Positions 26,302 through 34,913 of a stretch of 64,000 nt of DNA are shown here, one piece after another (position 1 is the first letter of the stretch; each line of letters opens with the position of its first letter). Source of the DNA: Candidatus Enterococcus testudinis. Its GTDB lineage: Bacteria > Bacillota > Bacilli > Lactobacillales > Enterococcaceae. The notes under the pieces were generated by a model, which made no database searches, was not told where the DNA came from, and saw only the letters and a list, made by a program, of their open reading frames with translations. Location of the stretch: positions 2,803,194 through 2,867,193 of the forward strand of contig NZ_NGKU01000001.1 in the NCBI RefSeq assembly GCF_002140915.1, written 5' to 3'. The position numbers and the translations under genes are program-made.

Positions 26302-27242
26302 TAGCCACGACTCCCTTCTGATACACGGATCCGCGGATCAACGATGCCGTATAAAATATCTACGATCAAAATCACAAAGACCAACATAGCGGAGTACAAA
26401 ATCGTTACTGCCATGATCGTTGGGTAGTCATTGGTCATGATCGATTTCACGAATTGCTCCCCGATTCCTGGAATCGCGAAGATGTTTTCAACAACCAATG
26501 AACCAGTCATTAGCCCAACCGCTAGCGGTCCTAATAGCGTTAGCAACGGAATCAAACTGTTGCGCAATCCATGTTTGAAGGCAATTTCCCAACGACTAAG
26601 TCCTTTGGCGCGCGCCAATTCTACATAGTCACTATGCAGCACTTCCACCATTTCGGTTCGAATAAACCTGGCGGAATCTGCCAGCGGCGACATGGCCAAT
26701 GCCACTGTCGGTAAAATCGTACTAGCAAAAGTTTCCCATTTCGCAATCGGCAATACGCCTAATTTGATGGCAAAAATATATTGCAGCAACACAGCAAAGA
26801 CGAAGTTCGGGATCGAACGGCCCAAAATCGCCACTAAAGTCGACGTTGTATCGACCCATGTGTTTTGCTTCATTGCTGAGATCGTGCCCAAAATAATCCC
26901 AAAGAATGTGCCAAAGATGATGGCTTGGACACCTAATTGTAGAGATGGTCCAATTCTTCCTGACAATAAATTCGCAACTGGCTGATTTTTAAATTGGAAG
27001 GAAATCCCAAAGTCGCCTTTCACTAAGTTCATCAGATAGAGTCCATATTGGACAATGGTTGGTTTGTCTAAGCCTGCTTGTTTATTCAGCAAGGCAATTT
27101 GTTCAGGACTTAATTTTTCAGCATTGGTATACGGTGTACCCGGCAAGAATTGCATCAAGAAAAATGTGATCGTTGCAATCAGCCACAGTGTCAGTACCAT
27201 ATAGAATACTCGTTTTAATAGATATTTCAAAAAGCCGTTCAC
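26301..27242 (-). CDS. oppB: Oligopeptide ABC transporter permease OppB
   Basis: A 313-residue permease with six spans, the N-terminal LLKRVFYMVLTLWLIATITF signature of OppB/DppB, and the EAA loop YVELARAKGLSRWEIAFKHG near residue 205. The start is GTG behind AAGGGGG. It heads the oppBCDF-tldR unit. The binding protein gene oppA lies upstream but is separated by a gene on the opposite strand. Confidence 0.95.
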   Translation of the reverse strand: MNGFLKYLLKRVFYMVLTLWLIATITFFLMQFLPGTPYTNAEKLSPEQIALLNKQAGLDKPTIVQYGLYLMNLVKGDFGISFQFKNQPVANLLSGRIGPSLQLGVQAIIFGTFFGIILGTISAMKQNTWVDTTSTLVAILGRSIPNFVFAVLLQYIFAIKLGVLPIAKWETFASTILPTVALAMSPLADSARFIRTEMVEVLHSDYVELARAKGLSRWEIAFKHGLRNSLIPLLTLLGPLAVGLMTGSLVVENIFAIPGIGEQFVKSIMTNDYPTIMAVTILYSAMLVFVILIVDILYGIVDPRIRVSEGSRG

Positions 27243-27263
27243 GCGTTTTCCCCCTTAAGTATT

Positions 27264-27292
27264 TTGACTTCTAATCAATAATTATGTAAATT
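27264..27292 (+). promoter_or_regulatory. Promoter of the DUF3899-like gene, overlapping the oppB upstream region
   Basis: -35 TTGACT (27264-27269), 17-bp spacer, -10 TAAATT (27287-27292). An imperfect CTAAT...ATTAG inverted repeat (27271-27294) spans it. The region also has to hold any promoter for oppBCDF on the other strand (weak candidate TTTACA with CAAAAT). Confidence 0.5.
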
Positions 27293-27326
27293 AGCATAGT
27301 ACGAATCATTAAAAAGGAGCCAGATC

Positions 27327-27668
27327 ATGAAAATAAATATCAATAAAAGCAGCGGGTGGATCACCCTCTTCTGTTTTGCTGCTTCCCTAGGTTGGTTGGC
27401 AGTCAAAAACAAATTATCTTTCGCAACGCTCTCAGATGCCCTCTTTTTGTGGGCCATGTTCTTTTTGATCATCGGTGGCTTTCTCTGGGTATTTGCTTCA
27501 GGTTTCTTTGACCATTTTCAATATTCCATGAAAAAAGCATTCTCGAGAAACAAAACAGATTATCTGAAAATGTCGCAAATCGGCAAACAAAGTTATGCCT
27601 TCTGGGTTTGGCCCGGTATTTTTCTATTCATCCTCTCCATGCTCTTTTTACTGATTGCTACCAGTTAA
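27327..27668 (+). CDS. DUF3899-like small membrane protein
   Basis: A 113-residue protein with three membrane segments at about 11-27, 38-60 and 92-111. The stretch IIGGFLWVFASGFFDHFQYS followed by a basic loop KKAFSRNKTDY is what I associate with DUF3899 proteins; that assignment is from memory. AAAGGAG precedes the ATG. The gene sits between oppA and oppB on the opposite strand and so splits the peptide transporter genes. Function unknown. Confidence 0.75.
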   Translation: MKININKSSGWITLFCFAASLGWLAVKNKLSFATLSDALFLWAMFFLIIGGFLWVFASGFFDHFQYSMKKAFSRNKTDYLKMSQIGKQSYAFWVWPGIFLFILSMLFLLIATS

Positions 27669-27702
27669 TATCCTTTACCGTCTTTTGATTCAAACAATAG
27701 AA

Positions 27703-27738
27703 GAAGGCTGAGACAAGAAATTGTCCCAGCCTTTTTCT
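27703..27738. terminator. Terminator between the DUF3899-like gene and oppA
   Basis: AAGGCTGAGACAA-GAAA-TTGTCCCAGCCTT (one mismatch) followed by TTTTTCTTC on the + strand. On the minus strand a T-rich flank TTCTTCT follows, so it may also end the oppA message and separate it from oppBCDF. Confidence 0.8.
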
Positions 27739-27765
27739 TCGGCCTTTCAAGTCAACTACTCGTGA

Positions 27766-29427
27766 TTATTCGATTGATGTCCACTTGTAGTCATATTGTG
27801 CACCTGCCGCATGGGCAACAACACCTTTGACTTTTGTTGCACGTAAATGTGCTTCTGCTTTTTGGTAAACTGGGATCACGCCTTGTTCGTTCATGATGAT
27901 TTTCTCAGCGTTTACTAAGTCTTCCCAACGTTTTTCTGGATCATTGGCATCGGTTGTGTTTGATGCTTCAACAGCCGCATCATATTCTTCGTTGCTCCAT
28001 TGACCACGGTTGTAGGAGTTGCCAGTTGTGAACAAGTCAGTAAAGCTGCTTGCATCCGCATAGTCGGCACCCCAACCACCCATAACAGCATCAAAGTCAC
28101 CAGCATTCGAACGATCCAAACGAACTGAGAATGGCACTGGGCTTAATGTAACAGTCACGCCATCTAGTGTTTTTTCAATCGTATCTTGCAAGTATTCAAT
28201 GATTTTCTTCGTTGAATCTGTATCAGAAGCTAAGATGTCGAATTCTAATGAATCGATGCCTAATTCTTCTTTGGCTTTTTCCCAATATTCTTTGGCTTGG
28301 TCTTCGTTATACTCGATGACACTGCCTGCAGCTTCTGTGAAGTCTGTGTTGTCTGTTGGGCTAAACGTCATGCCTGTAGGAACCAGACCAGTTGAAGCCA
28401 ATGAGCCATCACCTAAAATAGACGTCACCAATGCGTCGCGGTCGATTGCGTATGAGATCGCTTTACGCAAGTTTTCATTGCGGAATGGTGAGTCTTCATC
28501 TCGTTGGTTCAATTCTAAGTATGAAGTGGTTGCTTCTGGTTGAGAAACAAATGCTTCATCGTTGGCCATTTGTTGAGCCAATTCACCCGTCAAGATAACA
28601 TCATCTGCTTGGCCGTCTTGGAATAGGTTTAATGCAGTAGCTGATTCTTTCACAACACTGACATTGATTGTTTGTAATTTAACAGTATCTTTGTCCCAAT
28701 ACTGATCATTCTTTTCATACGCCCATTCAGTATCCGTTCCGGCACCATCAAAACCACTTAAGACAAATGGTCCGTTGTAAACTGCATTGTCACTTGTTGC
28801 TGCATATTGGTCGCCATTTTCTTCAACCACTTTTTGGTTTTGTGGGAAGAATGAAGGGAATGCCAATAAGTAGTCAAAGTAAGGTGTAGCTTTTTCTAGC
28901 GTGATTTCTAATTCATAATCACCGACTGCTTTGATGCCTAATTCTGACGGGTCAGTATCACCCGCTGTGATTGCATCTGCATTTTTCACAGGTGAATATA
29001 AGTATGCATATTCAGAAGCTGTTTCTGGTTTCACCGTCCGTTGCCAACCATAGACATAATCGGCAGCTGTCACAGGATCACCATTTGACCATTTTGCATC
29101 TTCACGCAATTTGATCGTGTAAGTCAACCCATCTTCGCTGACTTCAGCTGCTTCAGCAGCCCCAGCAGGTTGTGGTGTGCTGTCAGCATCCAAACGATAT
29201 AACCCTTCATATACATTGTTCAATGCACTGAAACTGATCGTATCTGTTGCTAATGATAGATCTGCACTCGGCATTTCTTGTGAAACCACTACATTAAATA
29301 CTTGTTCTGCGTCACTGGTGCCGCTGGACGCAGCGTTATCACCCGAACTGTCGGTTCCGCCTGTTGTACAGCCTGCTAATACTAAGCCGCACACAGCAAC
29401 CAAACCATATGCCCATTTGTTCTTCAT
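27766..29427 (-). CDS. oppA: Oligopeptide-binding lipoprotein OppA
   Basis: A 553-residue extracellular peptide-binding protein of family SBP_bac_5. Residues 1-20 are a lipoprotein signal with lipobox LAGC. Family stretches include FNVVVSQEMPSADLSLATD, LTYTIKLREDAKWSNGDPVT, YVYGWQRTV, NENLRKAISYAIDRDAL and GVIPVYQKAEAHL. It catches peptides for OppBCDF. It is transcribed from its own promoter (29492-29520), into which the TldR guide candidate maps. AAGGGGTAGGACAGG precedes the ATG. Confidence 0.95.
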   Translation of the reverse strand: MKNKWAYGLVAVCGLVLAGCTTGGTDSSGDNAASSGTSDAEQVFNVVVSQEMPSADLSLATDTISFSALNNVYEGLYRLDADSTPQPAGAAEAAEVSEDGLTYTIKLREDAKWSNGDPVTAADYVYGWQRTVKPETASEYAYLYSPVKNADAITAGDTDPSELGIKAVGDYELEITLEKATPYFDYLLAFPSFFPQNQKVVEENGDQYAATSDNAVYNGPFVLSGFDGAGTDTEWAYEKNDQYWDKDTVKLQTINVSVVKESATALNLFQDGQADDVILTGELAQQMANDEAFVSQPEATTSYLELNQRDEDSPFRNENLRKAISYAIDRDALVTSILGDGSLASTGLVPTGMTFSPTDNTDFTEAAGSVIEYNEDQAKEYWEKAKEELGIDSLEFDILASDTDSTKKIIEYLQDTIEKTLDGVTVTLSPVPFSVRLDRSNAGDFDAVMGGWGADYADASSFTDLFTTGNSYNRGQWSNEEYDAAVEASNTTDANDPEKRWEDLVNAEKIIMNEQGVIPVYQKAEAHLRATKVKGVVAHAAGAQYDYKWTSIE

Positions 29428-29491
29428 CCTGTCCTACCCCTTAATTGAAATAATTTTCAGAATAATCCTTCGATTTCTGAAGTTAGATAAG

Positions 29492-29520
29492 ATTTTAATT
29501 AATAATTATTAAAAAAGCAA
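29492..29520 (-). promoter_or_regulatory. oppA promoter with candidate TldR target
   Basis: Minus strand -35 TTGCTT (29515-29520), 17-bp spacer and -10 TAAAAT (29492-29497). Inside the spacer TTTAA (29509-29513) is followed by TAATTATTAATT (29497-29508). The first seven bases equal the start of the putative guide next to tldR. The remaining sequence 29521-29740 is very A/T-rich and shows no gene. Confidence 0.6.
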
Positions 29521-29740
29521 TCTTTTTTTCGATAAAAAACAGCCTTTAAATATAATATTCTATTTATTTTCTTACGCGATTCTCATTGAACGCTTAGTGA
29601 AAGCTATTTTTACCTTTCTTCGTTTGTAAAGTCTATGAAAAAAAATAATTAAAAAACATCGGCGTTTGAAATTTTTCATACGATTTTCTATGATCTCATC
29701 ATCATTTACAGAGAACCCGCTGCCCCAATCCTTTAAACAA

Positions 29741-29784
29741 AAAATAAAAAACACACGACCTAAGGACTTCCCTTACATCGTGTG
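29741..29784 (-). terminator. Terminator of the pcp operon
   Basis: Minus strand stem CACACGATGTAAGG / CCTTAGGTCGTGTG (two internal mismatches) followed by six T. It starts 17 bp after the pcp stop codon. Confidence 0.85.
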
Positions 29785-29800
29785 CCTGTTCTATATCTTC

Positions 29801-30448
29801 TTAATGGATCGCGCCGCCGATTGCTTTCAAATCATCTTTATCTGCAAAATCAACGATTGCTGAAACAGCTGCCTCAAGTCCTTTGGCAATATCTGCCAAG
29901 CTCATGGCTGGTTGTCCTGCTTTGTCCACGACTTGTTGTGGGATAAACGGCACGTGGATAAATCCACCTTTCACGGCTGGATATTGTTTATCAATCATAT
30001 ATTGTACTTGATACATAATATGATTGCAGACAAACGTCCCTGCTGTATTGGACACAGCCGCAGGGATACCCGCTTGTTTCATTGCTTCAACCATTGCCTT
30101 GATTGGCAATTGCGTAAAGTAAGCCGGCTGACCATCTGGTTGAATAACTTCATCTACCGGTTGGTTGCCTTCATTATCAGGAATACGCGCATCATCTACA
30201 TTGATTGCTACCCGTTCTGGCGAAATCGCAAAGCGACCGCCCGCTTGACCAATATTTAACACGACATCAGGTTGTTCAGCCTCGATTGTTTCAGCTACGA
30301 TCGTCGCAGATTTGCCGAAAACGGTAGGAATCTCCGCTTTAATGATCGTTGCGCCGTGAATCGTATCTGGCAATAGTTTTACAGCCTCTAAAGCGGGATT
30401 GATTGCTTCGCCGCCAAATGGATCAAATCCAGTAATCAAAATCTTCAT
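29801..30448 (-). CDS. pcp: Pyrrolidone-carboxylate peptidase
   Basis: A 215-residue cysteine peptidase (family C15) that removes N-terminal pyroglutamate from peptides. The catalytic triad is visible: Glu in [18 protein letters not shown] near residue 80, Cys in [15 protein letters not shown] near 143, and His in [13 protein letters not shown] near 167. The N-terminus [17 protein letters not shown] is typical. AAAGGATGAGG precedes the ATG. It follows DUF979 and DUF969, two probable membrane transport subunits, so the operon may release and move 5-oxoproline. Confidence 0.97.
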   Translation of the reverse strand: MKILITGFDPFGGEAINPALEAVKLLPDTIHGATIIKAEIPTVFGKSATIVAETIEAEQPDVVLNIGQAGGRFAISPERVAINVDDARIPDNEGNQPVDEVIQPDGQPAYFTQLPIKAMVEAMKQAGIPAAVSNTAGTFVCNHIMYQVQYMIDKQYPAVKGGFIHVPFIPQQVVDKAGQPAMSLADIAKGLEAAVSAIVDFADKDDLKAIGGAIH

Positions 30449-30480
30449 CTATCCTCATCCTTTCTCATTCCGTTGTATCA

Positions 30481-31401
30481 CTAAAATGCCCAAAAGTACA
30501 TCAAAGCGATATGGATCACCAATAACAATAACGCAATCGGCGCTTGGGCCTTGATGACCCCATTGGCATCTTTCATTTCCAATAACGCCACTGGCAACGC
30601 ATTAAAATTGGCTGCCATTGGTGTCAGCAATGTACCACAAAAACCAGCTGTCATCGCTAAGGCACCTGCCACCACAGGGTCACCACCTTGTGCAATCACA
30701 AACGGCACGCCGATACCGGCAGTAATAACAGTGAAAGCCGCGAAACCATTCCCCATGATCATCGTGAAAATCATCATACCCAAACAATATGCCACAACAC
30801 CTGCCAAGCGATTCCCCTCTGGGACAACACCTGAAATTCCTTGAGAGATGACATCACCGACACCTGCTGCATTGAAAATCACACCTAATGCCGCCAATAG
30901 TTGTGGTAAGATTCCTGCTGTACCTACTTGACGCAGCATCCGATCAGAATCATCCAACACAGTTTGCGGTTTCGCCCCTGTGATTGCAATCGCAATCAGA
31001 AGTGCCAAAACAGACGCAATCCCGATCCCTACTTGACCACCTAACGGCGTGTATGAAATCGCGACAGCGATCACGGCCAGTGAAATACATGGGACAAAAA
31101 TCAGACTGCCGATTTTCCTTGCAGATGTTTCCGCTTTTGCCTCTTCCACATCAACGATCTTACCAATTTGGACTTGTTTGAACATTGTCAAACACCCCAT
31201 CAAGACAATCAATATCCCATCGATCATGTAAGGAATGAAATTACCGAAAGCAAAAACGATTCCTAATAATAACCAAAATGCAGCTGTACCCAATCGCGTC
31301 GGATGACTTGTTTCACGAAATACCCGTACCGCAGTCATAATAGCCAATAAGCCAATCAAGATATAGAAGAACTCCAAAATGTTATCGATCCATCCTGCCA
31401 T
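30481..31401 (-). CDS. DUF979 family membrane protein
   Basis: A 306-residue polytopic membrane protein with about eight or nine hydrophobic spans. GNGFAAFTVITAGIGVPFVI and AGFCGTLLTPMAANFNALPV are the conserved DUF979 stretches. The pairing of DUF979 and DUF969 with pcp is recurrent, and the pair has been suggested to transport 5-oxoproline; this is recalled, not shown here. Its ATG directly follows the TAG of the DUF969 gene (TAGATG). Confidence 0.9.
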   Translation of the reverse strand: MAGWIDNILEFFYILIGLLAIMTAVRVFRETSHPTRLGTAAFWLLLGIVFAFGNFIPYMIDGILIVLMGCLTMFKQVQIGKIVDVEEAKAETSARKIGSLIFVPCISLAVIAVAISYTPLGGQVGIGIASVLALLIAIAITGAKPQTVLDDSDRMLRQVGTAGILPQLLAALGVIFNAAGVGDVISQGISGVVPEGNRLAGVVAYCLGMMIFTMIMGNGFAAFTVITAGIGVPFVIAQGGDPVVAGALAMTAGFCGTLLTPMAANFNALPVALLEMKDANGVIKAQAPIALLLLVIHIALMYFWAF

Positions 31402-32085
31402 CTATTTCTCCTCCTTCTTGCCGTACTTTTTCGCTAACTTCCGGTCAAATAACAAGTTTGACATCGTAGCCACAACTAACACGATCAAAGCGATCGGCAA
31501 TGAAGCTTGCGACACGGCACTGGCAGCCACATCATAGCCCAAAGATTTCAATGTACCCACGATCAATAAGACGCCAGAAGCGGCCACAAAGGTATTTTGG
31601 GCAAAAAAGTTCCCAAAGTTCTCATTGGCAGCTGCCCGTGCTTTGATCTTTTCTTGGTCATCTTCATCAATCGTATCGAATTTATTCTCAGCTGCTGCTT
31701 GCGCCATCGGATTGACGATCGGGCGAATAAATTGCGTATGTCCTTGGATCCTGATAGAAAAGAAGCCAGCGACCTCCCGAATAAATAAGTACAAACTCAA
31801 AAACTTGCCTGGTGTCAGTCCTTTGATTTTTTCTATCAAAATCACCGCTTGCTGCTTCAACCCAAAGCGCTCAGACAAACCTACCATTGGCAATGTCAAC
31901 AAGAACAATGTCACGAGACGATTGTTCACGAACGCTTCCCCCAGCATCGTCAAAAATTCTGGTACCGATATTCCTGACACCAATGCGGTAACTAACCCAG
32001 CAATGATCACGACAGCAATCGTATCTAGTTTCAATAAGAAACCAACTAAGATGACTAGAATACCAATCAATTTGATCCATTCCAT
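31402..32085 (-). CDS. DUF969 family membrane protein
   Basis: A 227-residue membrane protein with five or six hydrophobic spans and a soluble loop ENKFDTIDEDDQEKIKARAA near residue 135. VAGFFSIRIQGHTQFIRPIV is the conserved DUF969 core. It is the first gene of the DUF969-DUF979-pcp operon. GAGGGGG before ATG 32085 sets the start; a TTG one codon upstream is less likely. The 290 bp upstream hold a palindrome and a possible promoter but no gene on this strand. Confidence 0.9.
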   Translation of the reverse strand: MEWIKLIGILVILVGFLLKLDTIAVVIIAGLVTALVSGISVPEFLTMLGEAFVNNRLVTLFLLTLPMVGLSERFGLKQQAVILIEKIKGLTPGKFLSLYLFIREVAGFFSIRIQGHTQFIRPIVNPMAQAAAENKFDTIDEDDQEKIKARAAANENFGNFFAQNTFVAASGVLLIVGTLKSLGYDVAASAVSQASLPIALIVLVVATMSNLLFDRKLAKKYGKKEEK

Positions 32086-32259
32086 CAAATCTTCCCCCTC
32101 AGTTATTTATAGTAAAAACCAATCTTTAGTATAATCTATTTCAAATCAGCAAAACATTGTTTTTAGAATATTCTCATGATGAATCGTTTTCTTTCTTTGT
32201 TATTAAATAAAAAAAGTGATTAGAAAAACTGGTTATAATGACAGTTTGGACCACTATAA

Positions 32260-32277
32260 AGCCTGTTTAAACAGGCT
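32260..32277. promoter_or_regulatory. Perfect 18-bp palindrome, likely operator
   Basis: AGCCTGTTTAAACAGGCT is fully self-complementary. It lies 21 bp after a TATAAT (32234-32239) and 99 bp before the XRE pseudogene on the same strand, an arrangement typical of an autoregulated XRE repressor. Confidence 0.5.
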
Positions 32278-32376
32278 GTCACAACAAGTGGCATAAAAAC
32301 AATGGGGCATGTTTCAATTTCTTGCAGTTTGCCAATAGAGAATATGTTTTAATACATCTATATAAAGGAGGCGCTT

Positions 32377-32589
32377 ATGAAATTTCATTTGATCTTGAAA
32401 GAAAAAAGAAAAGAACTTGGACTGACACAAGAAGAATCGGCCGCAAAATGATCAATCAGCAGATCTGCTATTTCTAACTGGGAGATCGGACGCAATTATC
32501 CTGATATCCAAACATTGATTGTTTTGGCGGATACCTTGCAAGTATCCACTGATTATTTATTGAGGGAAGATTTAGACATAGCCCTATGA
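32377..32589 (+). pseudogene. XRE family regulator with an in-frame nonsense codon
   Basis: The frame from ATG 32377 (behind AAAGGAGG) encodes 24 residues, MKFHLILKEKRKELGLTQEE then SAAK, and stops at TGA (32449-32451). The same frame continues as SISRSAISNWEIGRNYPDIQ and onward for 45 residues to TGA 32587. Together they form a complete 70-residue HTH_3 regulator, with the stop inside the helix-turn-helix turn. A terminator follows at once. One base change would restore it, so the loss is recent, or the base is a sequencing error. Confidence 0.85.
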
Positions 32590-32593
32590 CGCC

Positions 32594-32633
32594 AAAAAAA
32601 CTTCCACTTGATCTGCTAAGTGAAAGTTTTTGT
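32594..32633 (+). terminator. Terminator after the XRE pseudogene
   Basis: AAACTTCCACTT / AAGTGAAAGTTT stem (one mismatch), 8-nt loop, then TTTTTG, 5 bp after the second stop codon. Confidence 0.75.
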
Positions 32634-32688
32634 CTTCTTCTCAATGGTACGCTATCAACAATCAAAGCTTAGTTTTATAAAAACTTCA

Positions 32689-33096
32689 TCAACGCAACAA
32701 ACTAAATTTTTTTGTTGCGCTTTTCACTTTCTCACTTTCTCCATATACAGCAACACCCACAACGCCCAAACTCTTTAATTCATTGTTGGAAATATACTGT
32801 TTGTATTCAGAGAAACGATCGCTATACTGTTGTCCTTCCTTGCTGAAAACTACACAATCAATGTCCTCTATTTCTTGGATTCCTTCAGTCAAGGTCAACA
32901 AAGCAGTGGCATTCGCTTTCAACACGACGACATTATTCTTTATGCCTGCATGATTGTTTCCATTCAAATCAATGATTTCCTCGGAATCGATCATATCAGA
33001 AGTAATCGTTGACATTGCAGCTGATAAAATCGCAATGACGTTCGCTTGCTGTCCTAATGGTAGCTTCTTATCAACAATGATTGCTGTTCGATTCAT
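32689..33096 (-). CDS. DUF2000 family protein
   Basis: A 135-residue soluble protein matching DUF2000 in pattern: N-terminal TAIIVDKKLPLGQQANVIAI, then HAGIKNNVVVLKA near residue 50, and a C-terminal GVVGVAVYGESEKVKSATKK. These proteins have a peptidyl-tRNA hydrolase II-like fold, and their function is unknown. AAAGGAGG precedes the ATG. It is monocistronic. A GCAACAAA/TTTGTTGC hairpin covers the last codons (32694-32718). Confidence 0.82.
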   Translation of the reverse strand: MNRTAIIVDKKLPLGQQANVIAILSAAMSTITSDMIDSEEIIDLNGNNHAGIKNNVVVLKANATALLTLTEGIQEIEDIDCVVFSKEGQQYSDRFSEYKQYISNNELKSLGVVGVAVYGESEKVKSATKKFSLLR

Positions 33097-33278
33097 TCTT
33101 TTCCTCCTTTTCCGTTTTTTATCACCCTATGACAGTATTTGCTGCGCTGATGCCTTGGTTACTGTGTATCAGAGGATATAAAATTTGAAGATTCTGATAA
33201 TTGAGTTGAGATTTAAGAATAATATATCATTTGATTCACAAAAAATCAAATCTATTAGGAATTATGAATGTTAAAGAC

Positions 33279-33314
33279 AAAAAAGAAGCGTGCTAAAAAA
33301 CACTACTTCTTCTT
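33279..33314 (-). terminator. Terminator of rlmN
   Basis: Minus strand AAGAAGTAGTG / CACGCTTCTT stem followed by TTTTTTG, 15 bp after the rlmN stop. The region 33097-33278 shows no gene. Confidence 0.75.
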
Positions 33315-33329
33315 GCGTGGATGCTATTT

Positions 33330-34394
33330 TTAAGCAGTCGCCTGCTCTTTCATCTGTTTGCTTCGCAATTGGCCACAGGCTGCATCGATATCTGTCCCAT
33401 GTTCTTTACGGATCACGCAGTTGATGCCATTCTTTTTCAAAATGTCATAAAAGGCCGCGACGTCTTCTTTTTTGCTGCGGGCGTATTGATCATGCTCGCT
33501 GACGGGGTTATACGGAATCAAATTGACATAGGTCAACTTTTTCTTATCCTTCAATAATGCTGCCAACTCCCGCGCGTGTTCAGGTCGATCGTTGACATGG
33601 TCCAGCATAATGTATTCGAACGTGATGCGCCGATTGGTTTTTTCCAGATAATAATCAACTGCTGCCATCAATTTTTCGATTGGGAAGCTGCGGTTGATCC
33701 GCATCATCGATGTCCGCACGTCATTATTCGGCGCGTGTAATGAGATAGCTAAATTGACTTGCAAACCATTTTCTGCGAACTCTCTGATTTTGTGCGCCAA
33801 CCCACTTGTTGAAACGGTGATATGGCGGGCACCGATTGCTAGTCCTTTGGGATCGTTGATAATATGCAAGAAACGCATCACGTTGTCATAATTATCGAAA
33901 GGTTCACCGATCCCCATGACCACCACATGAGAAACCCGTTCTTCTTGCTGGCGTTCATCAAAGTAATGCTGCACCAACATGATCTGCGCCACAATCTCAC
34001 CAGCTGTAAGATCTCGCTGCTTTTTCAGCAAACCACTGGCACAAAATGTACAGCCGATATTACAACCGACTTGGGTCGTGACACAAACAGACATACCGTA
34101 CTCTTGACGCATCAAGACCGTTTCGATCATATGGTTATCTGGCAATTGGAACAGGTATTTGACAGTGCCATCACTGGCTTCTTGCACGATTACTTGCTTC
34201 AAAGGGTTGATGACAAATGCATGCGTCAATTTTTCAATCAAACTTTTTGGCAAATTGGTCATATCCGCAAAGGTCATCACGCGTTTTTCATACAGCCATT
34301 CCCAAATCTGATTGGCCCGAAATTTCTTTTCATTTTGTTCATTAAGCCACAAAGACAAAGATTCTTTGGTTAATCCATAAATAGAAGGGTTCAC
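33330..34394 (-). CDS. rlmN: 23S rRNA A2503 methyltransferase RlmN (dual tRNA A37)
   Basis: A 354-residue radical SAM enzyme that makes 2-methyladenosine at 23S rRNA A2503 and tRNA A37. The CxxxCxxC cluster is [19 protein letters not shown] near residue 110. The methyl-carrying Cys lies near the C-terminus in [21 protein letters not shown] and [11 protein letters not shown] are family stretches. The start is GTG 34394, seven bases after AGAGGA; a TTG six codons earlier precedes that ribosome binding site. It can affect linezolid and tiamulin sensitivity in other Gram-positives. Confidence 0.96.
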   Translation of the reverse strand: MNPSIYGLTKESLSLWLNEQNEKKFRANQIWEWLYEKRVMTFADMTNLPKSLIEKLTHAFVINPLKQVIVQEASDGTVKYLFQLPDNHMIETVLMRQEYGMSVCVTTQVGCNIGCTFCASGLLKKQRDLTAGEIVAQIMLVQHYFDERQQEERVSHVVVMGIGEPFDNYDNVMRFLHIINDPKGLAIGARHITVSTSGLAHKIREFAENGLQVNLAISLHAPNNDVRTSMMRINRSFPIEKLMAAVDYYLEKTNRRITFEYIMLDHVNDRPEHARELAALLKDKKKLTYVNLIPYNPVSEHDQYARSKKEDVAAFYDILKKNGINCVIRKEHGTDIDAACGQLRSKQMKEQATA

Positions 34395-34551
34395 AATTTT
34401 TCCTCTTTTCAAACTAGTCGCTACATACTATAACTGAAATGATAGGCAAAAGCAACCTGCTGTCTAAGCATTTACGCAAGTTTTAAACACAGTAGAATCA
34501 AAAGATACATCCTGCACAAATGAAAGCGTGTGTGTTCCTTGAATGGATATA

Positions 34552-34590
34552 AGAAAAAAACTGCTTCCGTCTATTGAACAGCAGCAGTTT
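34552..34590 (-). terminator. Terminator of the alr-mazF unit
   Basis: AAACTGCT / AGCAGTTT stem followed on the minus strand by TTTTTTTC, 17 bp after the stop of the small membrane protein gene. The region 34395-34551 shows no gene. Confidence 0.75.
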
Positions 34591-34606
34591 CCATCAGCAA
34601 AACCGA

Positions 34607-34903
34607 TCAGAATACAAAAGAGCGGACTTTGCCGTCTAGCGCAACCAATTCTCCCCGCATAGGCGGTTTGATTTGCAGATATAATTGTAAGCTTAATTCT
34701 AGTGTCACTTGCTGACTTCCTTGTTGGAAAACACCATAATAGCGACTTTGACCATTTGTTTCTTCGTATGTATGACTGACGAGGTAATAACCCCTGACTG
34801 CTTCTTGCTGCTTCTTAGATTCAAATAGGAAGCGACGCAAATGTTGATAAGTAAAAATAAATAAGCACAAAATCACGACAACTACAAATAAATAACCAAG
34901 CAT
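34607..34903 (-). CDS. Small membrane-anchored protein, DUF2500-like
   Basis: A 98-residue protein with one N-terminal membrane span (residues 2-19, GYLFVVVVILCLFIFTY) and a soluble beta-rich domain. The C-terminal stretch RYYGVFQQGSQQVTLELSL...GELVALDGKVRSF resembles the pattern of DUF2500 proteins, but this match is weak. GAGGAAG before ATG 34903 sets the start, 10 bp after the mazF stop, so it is the last gene of the acpS-alr-mazF group. Function unknown. Confidence 0.7.
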   Translation of the reverse strand: MLGYLFVVVVILCLFIFTYQHLRRFLFESKKQQEAVRGYYLVSHTYEETNGQSRYYGVFQQGSQQVTLELSLQLYLQIKPPMRGELVALDGKVRSFVF

Positions 34904-34913
34904 CTTTTCTTCC

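Noticed and set aside
29572-29754. 60-codon minus-strand frame between oppA and the pcp terminator
   Set aside because: Lys/Phe/Ile-rich translation of A/T-rich DNA with no ribosome binding site; it overlaps the pcp terminator.
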